Shown here: in pieces, positions 10,149 to 18,669 of the stretch | Layout of the letters: each line of letters starts with the position of its first letter | Numbering within the stretch: the stretch's first letter is position 1 | Assembly (NCBI RefSeq): GCF_947496385.1 | Contig: NZ_CANMCP010000005.1 | Span: forward strand, 175,563-239,562 | Length of the DNA: 64,000 nt | Direction of reading: 5' to 3' | Source of the DNA: an uncultured Croceicoccus sp. | Lineage (GTDB): Bacteria > Pseudomonadota > Alphaproteobacteria > Sphingomonadales > Sphingomonadaceae | The notes under the pieces: model-generated | Seen by the model: the letters and a program-made list of their open reading frames with translations, nothing else | What the model was told of the DNA's origin: nothing | Databases searched by the model: none | Program-made: the position numbers and the translations under genes

Positions 10149-10170
10149 GCCGCGACGCCTAAGTCGCGGC
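10149..10170. terminator. Perfect 8-bp stem-loop immediately before hisG
   Basis: GCCGCGAC and GTCGCGGC form a perfect 8-bp stem with a 6-nt loop. The hairpin ends only 4 nt before the hisG ATG and lacks a following T-run. It may end transcription of the upstream hydrolase gene or mask hisG translation initiation, and no other ribosome-binding site is obvious. The function is inferred only. Confidence 0.35.
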
Positions 10171-10174
10171 TGTC

Positions 10175-10867
10175 ATGACAAAACCGCTCACCTTCGCCAT
10201 TCCCAAGGGTCGCATTCTCGACGAAGCCCTGCCGTTGATGGCCCGCGCCGGGATCGTTCCCGAACCGGGCTTCCACGACAAGGCCAATCGCGCGTTGAGC
10301 TTTGCGTGCGAGGATCCCTCGATCCGGCTCATCCGGGTGCGCGCGTTCGACGTCGCCACCTTCGTCGCGCACGGCGCCGCGCAGGCCGGGATCGTCGGCT
10401 CCGACGTGATCGAGGAATTCGATTATTCCGACCTCTACGCCCCCGTCGATCTCGACATCGGGCACTGCCACCTGTCCATCGCGGAGCCGGTGGACGGGGC
10501 CGAAGAAGACGGGCGCAGCGCCAGCCACATGCGCGTCGCGACCAAATATCCCAACATCACCCGCCGCTGGTTCGAGGCGAAGGGCGTGCAGGCCGAATGC
10601 GTGAAGCTGAACGGCGCGATGGAACTCGCGCCCTCGCTCGGCCTTGCCAGCCGCATCGTCGATCTCGTGTCGACGGGCCGTACGCTGAAACAGAACGGGC
10701 TGGTCGAAACGGCAAAAATCCTGCCCGTGTCGGCCCGGCTCATCGTCAATCGCGCCGCGCTCAAAACCGACAGCGCCCGGCTCGGCCCCATGATCGAGGC
10801 GTTTCGCGCGCTGGCCGAACACAACCCGGGCCATGAGGCGGCGGGCCTGCCCGCGGGTGCGGCGTAA
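10175..10867 (+). CDS. hisG: ATP phosphoribosyltransferase, short form (HisG)
   Basis: HisG catalyses the first step of histidine synthesis, condensing ATP and PRPP. At 230 residues it is the short form (HisGS), which lacks the C-terminal regulatory domain and normally needs HisZ; no hisZ is seen in the window. Typical features are [16 protein letters not shown] at the N-terminus, the [11 protein letters not shown] segment and the PRPP-binding region DLVSTGRTL. The stop overlaps the hisD ATG (TAATG). Confidence 0.95.
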   Translation: MTKPLTFAIPKGRILDEALPLMARAGIVPEPGFHDKANRALSFACEDPSIRLIRVRAFDVATFVAHGAAQAGIVGSDVIEEFDYSDLYAPVDLDIGHCHLSIAEPVDGAEEDGRSASHMRVATKYPNITRRWFEAKGVQAECVKLNGAMELAPSLGLASRIVDLVSTGRTLKQNGLVETAKILPVSARLIVNRAALKTDSARLGPMIEAFRALAEHNPGHEAAGLPAGAA

Positions 10868-12171
10868 TGCGCAGGCTGGACGCATCGGACGCGGATTTCG
10901 ACACCGCCTTTGCCGCCATCGTCGCCGACCGGCGCGAGGAGGACGCGGGCGTCGGGCGCGACGTCACCGCGATCCTGGCGCGGGTGAAAGAAGACGGCGA
11001 CGACGCGCTCATCGCCTATACCGAGAAATTCGATTCCCATACGCTGGCCGGCAATGGCGACGCGGGGTGGACCATCGGGGCGGAGGAATGCCGCGCGGCC
11101 TATGACGCGCTGGCCCCGGCGCTGCGCGATGCGCTCGAAACCGCGGCGGCGCGCATCCGGGCCTATCACGCGGCGCAATTGCCCGAGGATCGCGATTACC
11201 GCGACGATGCGGGCGTGCGGCTCGGCGCGAAATGGCGGGCGGTGGATGCCGCCGGGCTTTACGTGCCGGGTGGGCGCGCGGCCTACCCGTCCTCGCTGCT
11301 GATGAATGCGATCCCGGCGAAGGTGGCGGGCGTCGAACGGCTCGCCGTCGCGACGCCGACGCCCGGTGGCGCGGTCAATCCGCTCGTGCTGGCCGCCGCC
11401 CATGTCGCCGGGGTGGACGAAATCTGGCGCGTCGGCGGGGCGCAGGCGATCGCCGCGCTTGCCTATGGCACCGGGCGGATTGCGCCGGTCGACGTCATCA
11501 CCGGCCCGGGCAATGCCTGGGTCGCGGAGGCGAAGCGGCAATTGTTCGGGGTGGTGGGCATCGACATGGTGGCGGGGCCGTCGGAAATCCTCGTCATTGC
11601 GGACGCGGACAACGACCCGGCGCATATCGCCGCCGATCTGTTGAGCCAGGCCGAGCACGATCCCGTCGCGCAATCCATCCTCATCACCGACGATCCCGGC
11701 TTTGCCGCCCGTGTCGCGGACGCGGTGGAGGATGAGCTGGCCCGCCTCCCCGATCCGGGCGTCGCGCGGCAAAGCTGGACCGATCATGGCGTCATCATCA
11801 CCGCACCGATGGCCCGCGCGGCCGAGCTTGCCAATGCACTGGCCGCCGAACATGTGGAACTCGCCGTGGCTTCGCCCGAACCGCTGCTGGGCGCGATCCG
11901 GCACGCAGGGTCGGTCTTTATCGGCCGCCATGCGCCCGAAGCGGTCGGCGATTACGTGGCGGGGCCGAACCACGTCCTGCCCACCGGACGACGCGCCCGG
12001 TTCGCGAGCGGGCTGTCCGTGCTCGATTTCATGAAGCGGACGAGTTTCATCGAACTCGACCGCGCGGCACTTGCCGCCATGGGTCCCGCCGCCGTCGCAC
12101 TGGCCGAGGCGGAGGGGCTGCACGCCCATGCCCGATCGGTCGCCATCCGCCTCGAAGGAGAAGATTCATGA
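10867..12171 (+). CDS. hisD: Histidinol dehydrogenase
   Basis: HisD oxidises L-histidinol to L-histidine with two NAD+ molecules. The 434-residue protein has the NAD/substrate motif YVPGGRAAYPS, the GPGNAWVAEAKR segment, the family signature IDMVAGPSEILVIAD and Zn-ligand region QAEHDP. The catalytic His region is VGDYVAGPNHVLPTGRRAR. It is coupled to hisG upstream and overlaps the DUF1993 gene downstream (ATGA). Confidence 0.96.
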   Translation: MRRLDASDADFDTAFAAIVADRREEDAGVGRDVTAILARVKEDGDDALIAYTEKFDSHTLAGNGDAGWTIGAEECRAAYDALAPALRDALETAAARIRAYHAAQLPEDRDYRDDAGVRLGAKWRAVDAAGLYVPGGRAAYPSSLLMNAIPAKVAGVERLAVATPTPGGAVNPLVLAAAHVAGVDEIWRVGGAQAIAALAYGTGRIAPVDVITGPGNAWVAEAKRQLFGVVGIDMVAGPSEILVIADADNDPAHIAADLLSQAEHDPVAQSILITDDPGFAARVADAVEDELARLPDPGVARQSWTDHGVIITAPMARAAELANALAAEHVELAVASPEPLLGAIRHAGSVFIGRHAPEAVGDYVAGPNHVLPTGRRARFASGLSVLDFMKRTSFIELDRAALAAMGPAAVALAEAEGLHAHARSVAIRLEGEDS

Positions 12172-12692
12172 GCATTTCGCTGCACCACGCGCTCGTCCCC
12201 CAGTGGATTCAGATGATCGACGGGCTTGAGCGTGTGCTCACCAAGGCGGACAGCCATTGCGGCGAAACCGAGCGCAGCGAGGACGAGTTCGTCCAGATGA
12301 AGCTTGCCCCCGACATGCTTGATTTCGCGTATCAGGTGAAATCGGTGCGCACCCATTCCATCGGCGCGGTCGAAGGTGTGCGGGCCGGCGTGTTCAGCCC
12401 GGACATGTCCGAAAGCCCGCGCGATTTTGCCGCCATGCGCACGATGCTCTCGCAAACGCGCGACGCGATCAACGCGCTCGACCCGGCGGAGTTCGAGGGC
12501 TTTATCGGCAAGCCCGTCGAATTCCGTTTCCGCGATTTCGTCATGCCGTTCGACGGGGAGGAATTTCTCCTCTCCTTCTCGCAACCCAATTTCTATTTCC
12601 ACGTGACGACGGCCTACGCGATCCTGCGTCAGGCCGGTGTCGCGGTCGGCAAGTTCGACTATCTGGGATCGGTCCGGAAGAAAGTTTCATGA
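12168..12692 (+). CDS. DUF1993 family protein
   Basis: This 174-residue protein is predicted to be all-helical, resembling DUF1993 (DinB-like four-helix bundle) proteins of unknown function. Recognisable parts are the LHHALVPQWIQMIDGLERVL start and the C-terminal FYFHVTTAYAILRQAGVAVGKFDYLG. It sits translationally coupled between hisD and nusB, overlapping both by 4 bp. That position looks like operon membership rather than evidence for a role in histidine synthesis. Confidence 0.8.
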   Translation: MSISLHHALVPQWIQMIDGLERVLTKADSHCGETERSEDEFVQMKLAPDMLDFAYQVKSVRTHSIGAVEGVRAGVFSPDMSESPRDFAAMRTMLSQTRDAINALDPAEFEGFIGKPVEFRFRDFVMPFDGEEFLLSFSQPNFYFHVTTAYAILRQAGVAVGKFDYLGSVRKKVS

Positions 12693-13141
12693 CTCAAAAA
12701 GCCCGTTCGCAATCGCGCTCCGCCGCGCGGCTGGCCGCGGTGCAGGCCCTGTATCAGCACGATATGGAAAAGACGCCGATCACGCGCCTGCTCGACGAAT
12801 TTCATCAGCACCGCCTCGGCCGCGAGATCGAGGAGGCGCAATATGCCGATGCCGAGGTCGCGTTTTTCGACGATCTGGTAAAGGGCGTCGACGCCCGCCG
12901 CGAAGAGATCGACACCCGCATTACGGAGCGGCTGGCAACAGGGTGGTCGCTGACCCGGCTCGACCGCACGATGTTGCAAATCCTGCGCTGCGGCACGTAT
13001 GAGCTGATGGCCCGCGCCGACGTGCCCACGGCCAGCGCGATCAGCGAATATGTCGACGTCGCCCATGCCTTTTTCGAAGCGCGCGAGGCAAAATTCGTGA
13101 ACGGCCTGCTCGACGCGATTGCGAAGGATGTCCGGTCCTGA
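12689..13141 (+). CDS. nusB: Transcription antitermination factor NusB
   Basis: NusB binds boxA RNA with NusE (S10) and promotes antitermination on rRNA operons. The 150-residue helical protein begins SRSAARLAAVQALYQ, a typical NusB helix, and contains TRLDRTMLQILRCGTYEL and SEYVDVAHAF, both family signatures. It starts inside the end of the DUF1993 gene, and its own end overlaps thiL by 14 bp. The nusB-thiL order is widespread. Confidence 0.95.
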   Translation: MTQKARSQSRSAARLAAVQALYQHDMEKTPITRLLDEFHQHRLGREIEEAQYADAEVAFFDDLVKGVDARREEIDTRITERLATGWSLTRLDRTMLQILRCGTYELMARADVPTASAISEYVDVAHAFFEAREAKFVNGLLDAIAKDVRS

Positions 13142-14087
13142 AACCCGCGCGGTGACCGGTCCCGGCGACGATAGCGGCGAGGCGCGCTTCATCGCGGCCA
13201 TGCGCGCTCTCGCCACCGGGCCGGGCTCGCGGGCTCTTGCCGATGATGCCGCGGTTCTCGACGCGCATGGCCCGCTCGTCGTGACGCATGACATGATGGT
13301 GGAGGGCGTGCACTGGCTTCCTTCGCAGGACGCCGCCGACGTCGCGTGGAAACTGGTCACCTCCAATCTGTCCGACCTTGCCGCAAAGGGGGCACGTCCG
13401 GTGGCGCTGATCCTCGGCTACATGCTCGGCGATGCGGCGTGGGACGCGGCATTTGCGGACGGTCTTCGCGCGGTGCTTGCCGTCCATCCCGCGCCGCTGC
13501 TCGGCGGTGATACGGTGGCCGGGCCCTCTTCTGCTGCCACGCGCACGCTCGGCCTCACGGCCATCGGCGCGCCGGTGCGCAACCCGCCGCCCGCGAGAGC
13601 CGACGCACAGGTGGGCGACCGCGTCTGGGTCACAGGCGTGCTCGGCGCAGCCCTTGCCGGGTTCGAGGCGTTGCAGCGCGGCGTCGACGATCCCGCGCTG
13701 ACCGCCGCGTTCCGGCGACCCGAACCGCTGCTTGCCACAGGCGCGACGCTGGCGCCGGTGGTGCACGCGATGATGGACGTGTCCGATGGCTTGCTCATCG
13801 ATGCGCGCCGGATGGCGGAGGCGAGCCGGACCACGATCGCGATCAACAGCGCGGCGGTGCCCGTCCACCCCGCCCTCGCGGACCGGCGGGACGAGGCGAT
13901 GCGATGGGGTGACGATTACCAGCTGCTGTTCACCATGGCCGACGGGATCGCCCCGCCGGTCGACGCCTGCTGCATTGGCACGGTGCTTGCGGCGGGACGC
14001 GAGCCCGTACTGATCGATCGCGTGCCGCCCGATGGATCGATCCCGCTCGGTTACGCGCATGGGCGGGACACGGCGCCCAAGGATTGA
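13128..14087 (+). CDS. thiL: Thiamine-monophosphate kinase
   Basis: ThiL phosphorylates thiamine monophosphate to the active diphosphate. The 319-residue protein has the PurM-like fold with ADDAAVLD (Mg-ATP binding), VTHDMMVEGVHWL, WKLVTSNLSDLAAKGARP and LGGDTVAG. The downstream motif MMDVSDGLLIDARRMAEAS is also typical. The ATG at 13128 fits the usual N-terminus. It overlaps nusB. Confidence 0.93.
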   Translation: MSGPETRAVTGPGDDSGEARFIAAMRALATGPGSRALADDAAVLDAHGPLVVTHDMMVEGVHWLPSQDAADVAWKLVTSNLSDLAAKGARPVALILGYMLGDAAWDAAFADGLRAVLAVHPAPLLGGDTVAGPSSAATRTLGLTAIGAPVRNPPPARADAQVGDRVWVTGVLGAALAGFEALQRGVDDPALTAAFRRPEPLLATGATLAPVVHAMMDVSDGLLIDARRMAEASRTTIAINSAAVPVHPALADRRDEAMRWGDDYQLLFTMADGIAPPVDACCIGTVLAAGREPVLIDRVPPDGSIPLGYAHGRDTAPKD

Positions 14088-14145
14088 GGCGCCGCACGAC
14101 GATGCGCGATTGACCCGGACCACGCCCGGCGGCACAGGATGGGTC

Positions 14146-15048
14146 ATGACCGAACCGATCAACCCGCTCGACGACGATATCACGCCTGCCGAAAGCGTCG
14201 CGGGCCTCATCGCGCTGCTCTCCCCGGAACAGGTGGGCGAGGACCGTTTCGTCGGCCCCCGCAAGCCGGGCGGACGCGGACGCATATTCGGCGGGCAAGT
14301 CATCGGCCAGGCGATCGCCGCCGCGCAGATGACAGCCCCCGAAGGGCGCACCGCCCATTCGCTCCACGCCTATTTCCTGCGCGGCGGGGACGAGGACCAT
14401 CCCATCGACCTGATGGTGGAGCGCGATTTCGACGGGGGGAGCTTTTCGAACCGCCGGGTGATCGCAGCACAAAAGGGCCAGCCGATCCTGAACCTGACGG
14501 CGAGCTTTCAGAAACCGGAGAGCGGGCTTGAGCATCAGTTCCCGATGCCGGACGTGAAAATGCCCGAAGATCTGCTCGATGAAGACGCTCTCGTCCGCAA
14601 GCTGGCTGGGCCGAAACGCGGAACCATCGCCTTGTTTCACAAAAGTCGCGGGTTCGAGGCGCGCGTACCGCCGATGCGCTTTTCCGAAGATGCCGGTCCC
14701 AACGATGGCTATATCTGGTTGCGCACGCTGGCCCCCCTTCCCGACGACCCGGCGGTCCATCGCAACGTGCTCGCGCTGTACAGCGATTACGGTCTGCTCT
14801 CGGCTGCGCTGCTGCCGCATGACATGGTGTTCCACAATCGCGATATCAAAGCGGCGAGCCTCGATCATGCGATATGGTTCCACGGCGATGCGCGGATGGA
14901 TGAATGGGTGCTCTACAGCTTTGATTCGCCATGGGCGGCGAATGCGCGCGGGTTCACGCGGGGCGCGTTCTATACCCGCGATGGGCGGCTGATCGCCTCC
15001 ACCGCGCAGGAAGGTCTGATCCGCCCGAAATCCGTCAAGAGCGCCTAG
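14146..15048 (+). CDS. tesB: Acyl-CoA thioesterase II
   Basis: TesB hydrolyses medium- and long-chain acyl-CoA. The 300-residue protein is a double hotdog. The first domain has RIFGGQVIGQAIAAA and HSLHAYFLRGGDEDHPI; the second has LDHAIWFHGDARMDEWVLY, where the Asp of LDHAIWFH is the usual catalytic residue, and a C-terminal TRGAFYTRDGRLIASTAQEG. The ATG at 14146 gives the normal length. It converges with the SPOR lipoprotein gene. Confidence 0.92.
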   Translation: MTEPINPLDDDITPAESVAGLIALLSPEQVGEDRFVGPRKPGGRGRIFGGQVIGQAIAAAQMTAPEGRTAHSLHAYFLRGGDEDHPIDLMVERDFDGGSFSNRRVIAAQKGQPILNLTASFQKPESGLEHQFPMPDVKMPEDLLDEDALVRKLAGPKRGTIALFHKSRGFEARVPPMRFSEDAGPNDGYIWLRTLAPLPDDPAVHRNVLALYSDYGLLSAALLPHDMVFHNRDIKAASLDHAIWFHGDARMDEWVLYSFDSPWAANARGFTRGAFYTRDGRLIASTAQEGLIRPKSVKSA

Positions 15049-15061
15049 CCGCCGCGCGCCT

Positions 15062-16309
15062 TTATCGCGCGCTCGCCATACGCGTGGGGCGCAGGGGCGT
15101 GCCGAGTCGTTCGCGCGCAATGGGCAAACAGCCGTGGCCGCTGGCCTTCACCGCCCGGCACATGCGGGCCGCGTCCTGCGCGTCGAAACCGGCGGCACCC
15201 ACCCGGTAATAGGTGCGCCCCGCCACGCGCGCGGTCCCGATGGCGGGCATGACGCCGCGCAAATTGGCATAGCGCGACTGGAACACCGCCCACCCGGCGC
15301 GGGCGTCGGCCATGGAAAGAAACGAGCCGAGTTGCGCGACATGGCTTCCCCCCGCGCCGGCCTGCGGCAGGGCGGCGGGCGCGCGAACGGGCACCACGGC
15401 CGCGGAGCGCGGCGCAGCTTTGGCCTCCACCTTCGGCGCGGCGGAAAGCCCGCTCGACGCAGGCAGGGCCGTCGTGGAAGCCGTCGCGATCGCCGGCGCC
15501 TCGATACGCGGCAGATCCACCGCACCGGCAGCGTTGAGCGCAACCGCATCCGGCGCAGGCTCATTCGCGAAGGCCGGTGCCTGCGGTTGTTTGAGAGCGA
15601 GTTGCAAGGGTTGCCCGCGGTCGCTTACTGCAAGGGTCGTGCCCAGAAGCCCGGCGATCCGCTGCGCCGAAAGATCGGGGCGCGCCGTCATCGCCCAATG
15701 GGTGATGCGCTGGTCGAGCCTGTCCGCCGGCACATCCTGCGCCGCCATGATCCGTGCGTCGCGCCAGCGCCCGTCGAGCGCAAACGCATAGGCGAGATTC
15801 TGCCGCGCCCGCACGCTATTGTCGCCGGCGCGGATCGCATCGGTCAGGATCTGCACCCCGCGCGCCGTTTCCCCCGCGAGCGCGAGCGCCAGACCCCGTT
15901 CGCTCGCCGGAATGGCCGTGCCCTGCGCCTCGATCGTGGTGACGGCGATTCGCGGATATCCCGTTCCGATCTGCGCCAGGGCCAGCATCAATGCCGTGCG
16001 CGCCGACCCGTCGCCTAGCGTGACCGCATCGCCCAATGCCTCGCGTGCGGACACCAGCCGCCCGGCGTCGAGATAGGCACGCCCCAGCATCGCACGCGTC
16101 GCCGCATCGTCCGGCCGGGCCAGCACCGCCCCCTCCGCAAGGGCGATCGCCGTGTCGCTCTGCCCCGCATCGAGAGCGGAGGCGATCTGGCTTTCCGTGC
16201 TTTGCGATGCGGGATAGAATGACGAACACCCCGCCAGCACGGCGGAGCCCAGCACGGCGAGGCCGAGTTTTCGCGCGCCGTTTCGTGTGCGGGCGAACGG
16301 GTCGATCAT
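15062..16309 (-). CDS. TPR/SPOR-domain lipoprotein
   Basis: This 415-residue envelope protein has a signal sequence ending in the lipobox VLAGC. TPR-like repeats follow over residues about 40-190 (DAATRAMLGRAYLDAGRL, SVRARQNLAYAFALDGRWRD). A low-complexity Ala/Pro-rich linker covers residues about 250-325. The C-terminal SPOR domain (HVAQLGSFLSMADARAGWAVF to the end) binds denuded peptidoglycan glycan strands at division sites. A role in cell-wall or division processes is inferred from the domain content. Confidence 0.85.
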   Translation of the reverse strand: MIDPFARTRNGARKLGLAVLGSAVLAGCSSFYPASQSTESQIASALDAGQSDTAIALAEGAVLARPDDAATRAMLGRAYLDAGRLVSAREALGDAVTLGDGSARTALMLALAQIGTGYPRIAVTTIEAQGTAIPASERGLALALAGETARGVQILTDAIRAGDNSVRARQNLAYAFALDGRWRDARIMAAQDVPADRLDQRITHWAMTARPDLSAQRIAGLLGTTLAVSDRGQPLQLALKQPQAPAFANEPAPDAVALNAAGAVDLPRIEAPAIATASTTALPASSGLSAAPKVEAKAAPRSAAVVPVRAPAALPQAGAGGSHVAQLGSFLSMADARAGWAVFQSRYANLRGVMPAIGTARVAGRTYYRVGAAGFDAQDAARMCRAVKASGHGCLPIARERLGTPLRPTRMASAR

Positions 16310-16419
16310 GAAAGCATCCTCGTGCAGGCAGGTGACTGGCTTCCCGCAGTCTCGTGGCCTATCGCTAATATTCGGTTAAGGGCTTTGAAAATCCGTGCGC
16401 AGCATGCAGTGCGGGCCTC

Positions 16420-17724
16420 ATGGCAGACATTTCCGCTTCGCCGTGCACCACCCTTGCGGGCGCCGTCCCGCCGGATCCGGCCGCCTCCTCCTCGGGCCGG
16501 ATCGATGCGCTCGATCTCGCGCGCGGGATCGCCGTGCTGGGCATCGTGGTCATCAATATGGAGGGCTTTGCCGGGCCTTTCGCGGCGGTCGGCAATCCCG
16601 ACTGGAACGGTCATGCGGGCGTCGCCGATTTCGTCAGCTTTTCGGTCGCCGCGCTTTTTTTCGAAGGGAAGATGCGGGCCCTTTTTACCCTGCTGTTCGG
16701 CGCGGGGATCGTTTTTTTCGCGGCGCGTCGTTCGCCCGGCGGCGATGCCGGGGACGGGGCGGCGTTGGCCCCGCAACTGCGGCGGCTGGGCTGGCTCGCG
16801 GTGTTCGGCTATCTGCATTACCTGGTGTTGTGGCGGGGGGACATATTGTTCCTCTACGCGGTGGCGGGGACGTGTGCGCTGGCGTTTCTGCGGTTGTCGG
16901 CGTTGCGGCTGATCGTGGCGGGACTGCTCAGCACGCTGATCTTCGGTGCCTATTGCACGTGGGGGGTCGGCCCGATCATGATCGCCATCGACGCGGCGGT
17001 CCACGGCCATGCCAATGCCGAACAGATCGCCTCGCTATCCGATTATACCGACGGGCTTTCGATCGAGAGCGCCGCCGATCGCGCGCTGTTCTCCAGCGGC
17101 ATGGCGGCGCAGATCGGGCATCGGCTGGCAAGCGATCCGTTCTATCCGCTGCTATCGCTGAAAATCTCGGTGTTCGAGACGCTTCCGCTCATGCTTCTCG
17201 GCATGGGGCTGGCGAAGGGCGGGTTTTTTACAGGGGCGGTTTCACGCTCCGAACTGGCGCGGATCGGGTGGGCCGGGTGCCTGCTCGGGCTGGTATGGGC
17301 GGCATTGTCGCTGGCCTGGCTCTTCCATGTCGGGTTCTCGCGCGCGGCGACCCCGTGGCTGTTCTACTACACCGGTCTGCCCGGACGCATGGCGATGGCG
17401 CTCGGCTATCTCGCCATCGTGGTGCGCTATGCGCCGGCGTGGATGGAAACGGCGCTGGGGCGGCGCTTTGCCGCGGCGGGGCGCATGGCCTTTACCAATT
17501 ATATCGCGACCAGCCTTGTCATGACATTCGTCTTCCACGGCTGGGGACTGGGCCTGATCGACCGCGATTTCGGCCATGCGGGGCTGATGGTGTTCGCCGG
17601 CGCGATGGGCGCCGCGATGCTGGCATGGTCGGCGCCGTGGCTGCGGCGATTCGGGTCCGGCCCGCTCGAACTGGCGTGGCGCAGGCTGGCGCTCATCGGA
17701 GCCACGCGGCGCAAACGCGACTGA
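16420..17724 (+). CDS. DUF418 family membrane protein
   Basis: This 434-residue protein has about ten membrane segments. The N-terminal RIDALDLARGIAVLGIVVIN is the hallmark of DUF418 (YeiB-like, distantly acyltransferase-3-like) proteins, and the C-terminal DUF418 signature appears as AAGRMAFTNYIATSLVMTFVF. Its function is unknown. It starts about 110 bp from the divergent SPOR lipoprotein gene. Confidence 0.85.
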   Translation: MADISASPCTTLAGAVPPDPAASSSGRIDALDLARGIAVLGIVVINMEGFAGPFAAVGNPDWNGHAGVADFVSFSVAALFFEGKMRALFTLLFGAGIVFFAARRSPGGDAGDGAALAPQLRRLGWLAVFGYLHYLVLWRGDILFLYAVAGTCALAFLRLSALRLIVAGLLSTLIFGAYCTWGVGPIMIAIDAAVHGHANAEQIASLSDYTDGLSIESAADRALFSSGMAAQIGHRLASDPFYPLLSLKISVFETLPLMLLGMGLAKGGFFTGAVSRSELARIGWAGCLLGLVWAALSLAWLFHVGFSRAATPWLFYYTGLPGRMAMALGYLAIVVRYAPAWMETALGRRFAAAGRMAFTNYIATSLVMTFVFHGWGLGLIDRDFGHAGLMVFAGAMGAAMLAWSAPWLRRFGSGPLELAWRRLALIGATRRKRD

Positions 17725-17743
17725 TTATCAATAGTGCTTGCTC

Positions 17744-17760
17744 TTGCAAGAGATTCGCAT
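17744..17760 (+). promoter_or_regulatory. Candidate Fur-type box upstream of bfd-bfr
   Basis: TTGCAA-GAG-ATTCGCA lies about 40 bp before the bfd start and overlaps the perfect 12-bp palindrome CTCTTGCAAGAG (17741-17752). The same TTGCAA-N3-ATTCGCA pattern stands before the FTR1 gene at 49038-49054. The half-sites resemble alphaproteobacterial Fur sites, and bfd is a typical iron-regulated gene. Binding is inferred. Confidence 0.5.
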
Positions 17761-17800
17761 TACCATCCTTTCCGAACAGCACGGAAAGGTCCTCGCTCCG

Positions 17801-17971
17801 ATGATTGTCTGCATCTGTAATGCCATCCGCGAAAGCCAGATTCGCACCGCCGCCCGCAATTGCCCCGGCGATGCGGAGGCGGTCTACCGGTCGCTCGGCT
17901 GCGCGCCGCAATGCCGCCAATGCCTCGACGATGCGACCGACATTCTCGATGCGGAGCGTTGCGCCGCCTGA
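17801..17971 (+). CDS. bfd: Bacterioferritin-associated ferredoxin
   Basis: This 56-residue [2Fe-2S] protein starts MIVCICNAI and has a second pair in LGCAPQCRQC, giving the CxC...CxxxC ligand set of Bfd. Bfd donates electrons to bacterioferritin to release stored iron. The ATG at 17801 is chosen because the family begins with this motif. It lies 117 bp upstream of bfr in the same direction, with a candidate iron-regulator site in front. Confidence 0.9.
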   Translation: MIVCICNAIRESQIRTAARNCPGDAEAVYRSLGCAPQCRQCLDDATDILDAERCAA

Positions 17972-18088
17972 TCGGGATCGATGCGCGCGGTTTCGGCGCC
18001 GGATCCGGAAAAACTGCCCGATACGGCTTGCGCGACGGGGCGGTGGGCGCCATCACCCTGGCCTGCCTGATGCAACAAAGGACGCGCC

Positions 18089-18607
18089 ATGAAGGGTGAC
18101 ACCAAGGTCATCGAATATCTGAACAAGGCCTTGTTCAACGAATTGACCGCCATCAACCAGTACTGGTTGCATTACCGCATGTTCGACCATTGGGGCATGG
18201 CGAAACTGGCGGAATATGAACGCCACGAATCCATCGACGAGATGAAGCATGCCGACTGGCTTGCCGACCGCATCTTCATGCTCGACGGGCTGCCCAATTT
18301 TCAGAATATCGGCCGGCTGAAGGTCGGCGAAACGGTCGAGGAAATCCTCAAGGCCGACCTCGCGATGGAGGAGGAGGCCATCCCTCTCCTGCGCGAAGCG
18401 ATCGAGCATTGCGAGAAGGTCAGCGATTTCGTCAGCCGCGAATTGCTCGTCCGCATCCTCGAGAACGAGGAAGAGCATGTCGACCACCTCGAAACGCAGT
18501 TCGAAATGATCGCGCGCATGGGCCTGCAAAACTACGTACAGCTGCAATCCGCGCCGATCGGAAGCGAGAAGGACAGCGGCAATTTCTCGGGCCGCGACCT
18601 CGGCTGA
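18089..18607 (+). CDS. bfr: Bacterioferritin
   Basis: This 172-residue haem-containing ferritin stores iron in a 24-mer. The diiron ferroxidase ligands are all in place (Glu18, Glu51, His54, Glu94, Glu127, His130), and Met52, the haem ligand between subunits, is present. It is slightly longer than E. coli Bfr because of a C-terminal tail after residue 155. It follows bfd and is probably transcribed with it. Confidence 0.96.
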   Translation: MKGDTKVIEYLNKALFNELTAINQYWLHYRMFDHWGMAKLAEYERHESIDEMKHADWLADRIFMLDGLPNFQNIGRLKVGETVEEILKADLAMEEEAIPLLREAIEHCEKVSDFVSRELLVRILENEEEHVDHLETQFEMIARMGLQNYVQLQSAPIGSEKDSGNFSGRDLG

Positions 18608-18620
18608 GACCGCATGTTGC

Positions 18621-18651
18621 GCTGGCGGGGCCGAACGCGGCACCCGCCAGC
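18621..18651. terminator. Hairpin between convergent bfr and der
   Basis: GCTGGCGGG pairs perfectly with CCCGCCAGC across a 13-nt loop, 13 bp after the bfr stop and 18 bp before the der stop. There is no T-run on either side, but the position between convergent genes suggests a bidirectional terminator. Confidence 0.5.
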
Positions 18652-18669
18652 CGCGGCATCACGCCGGCG

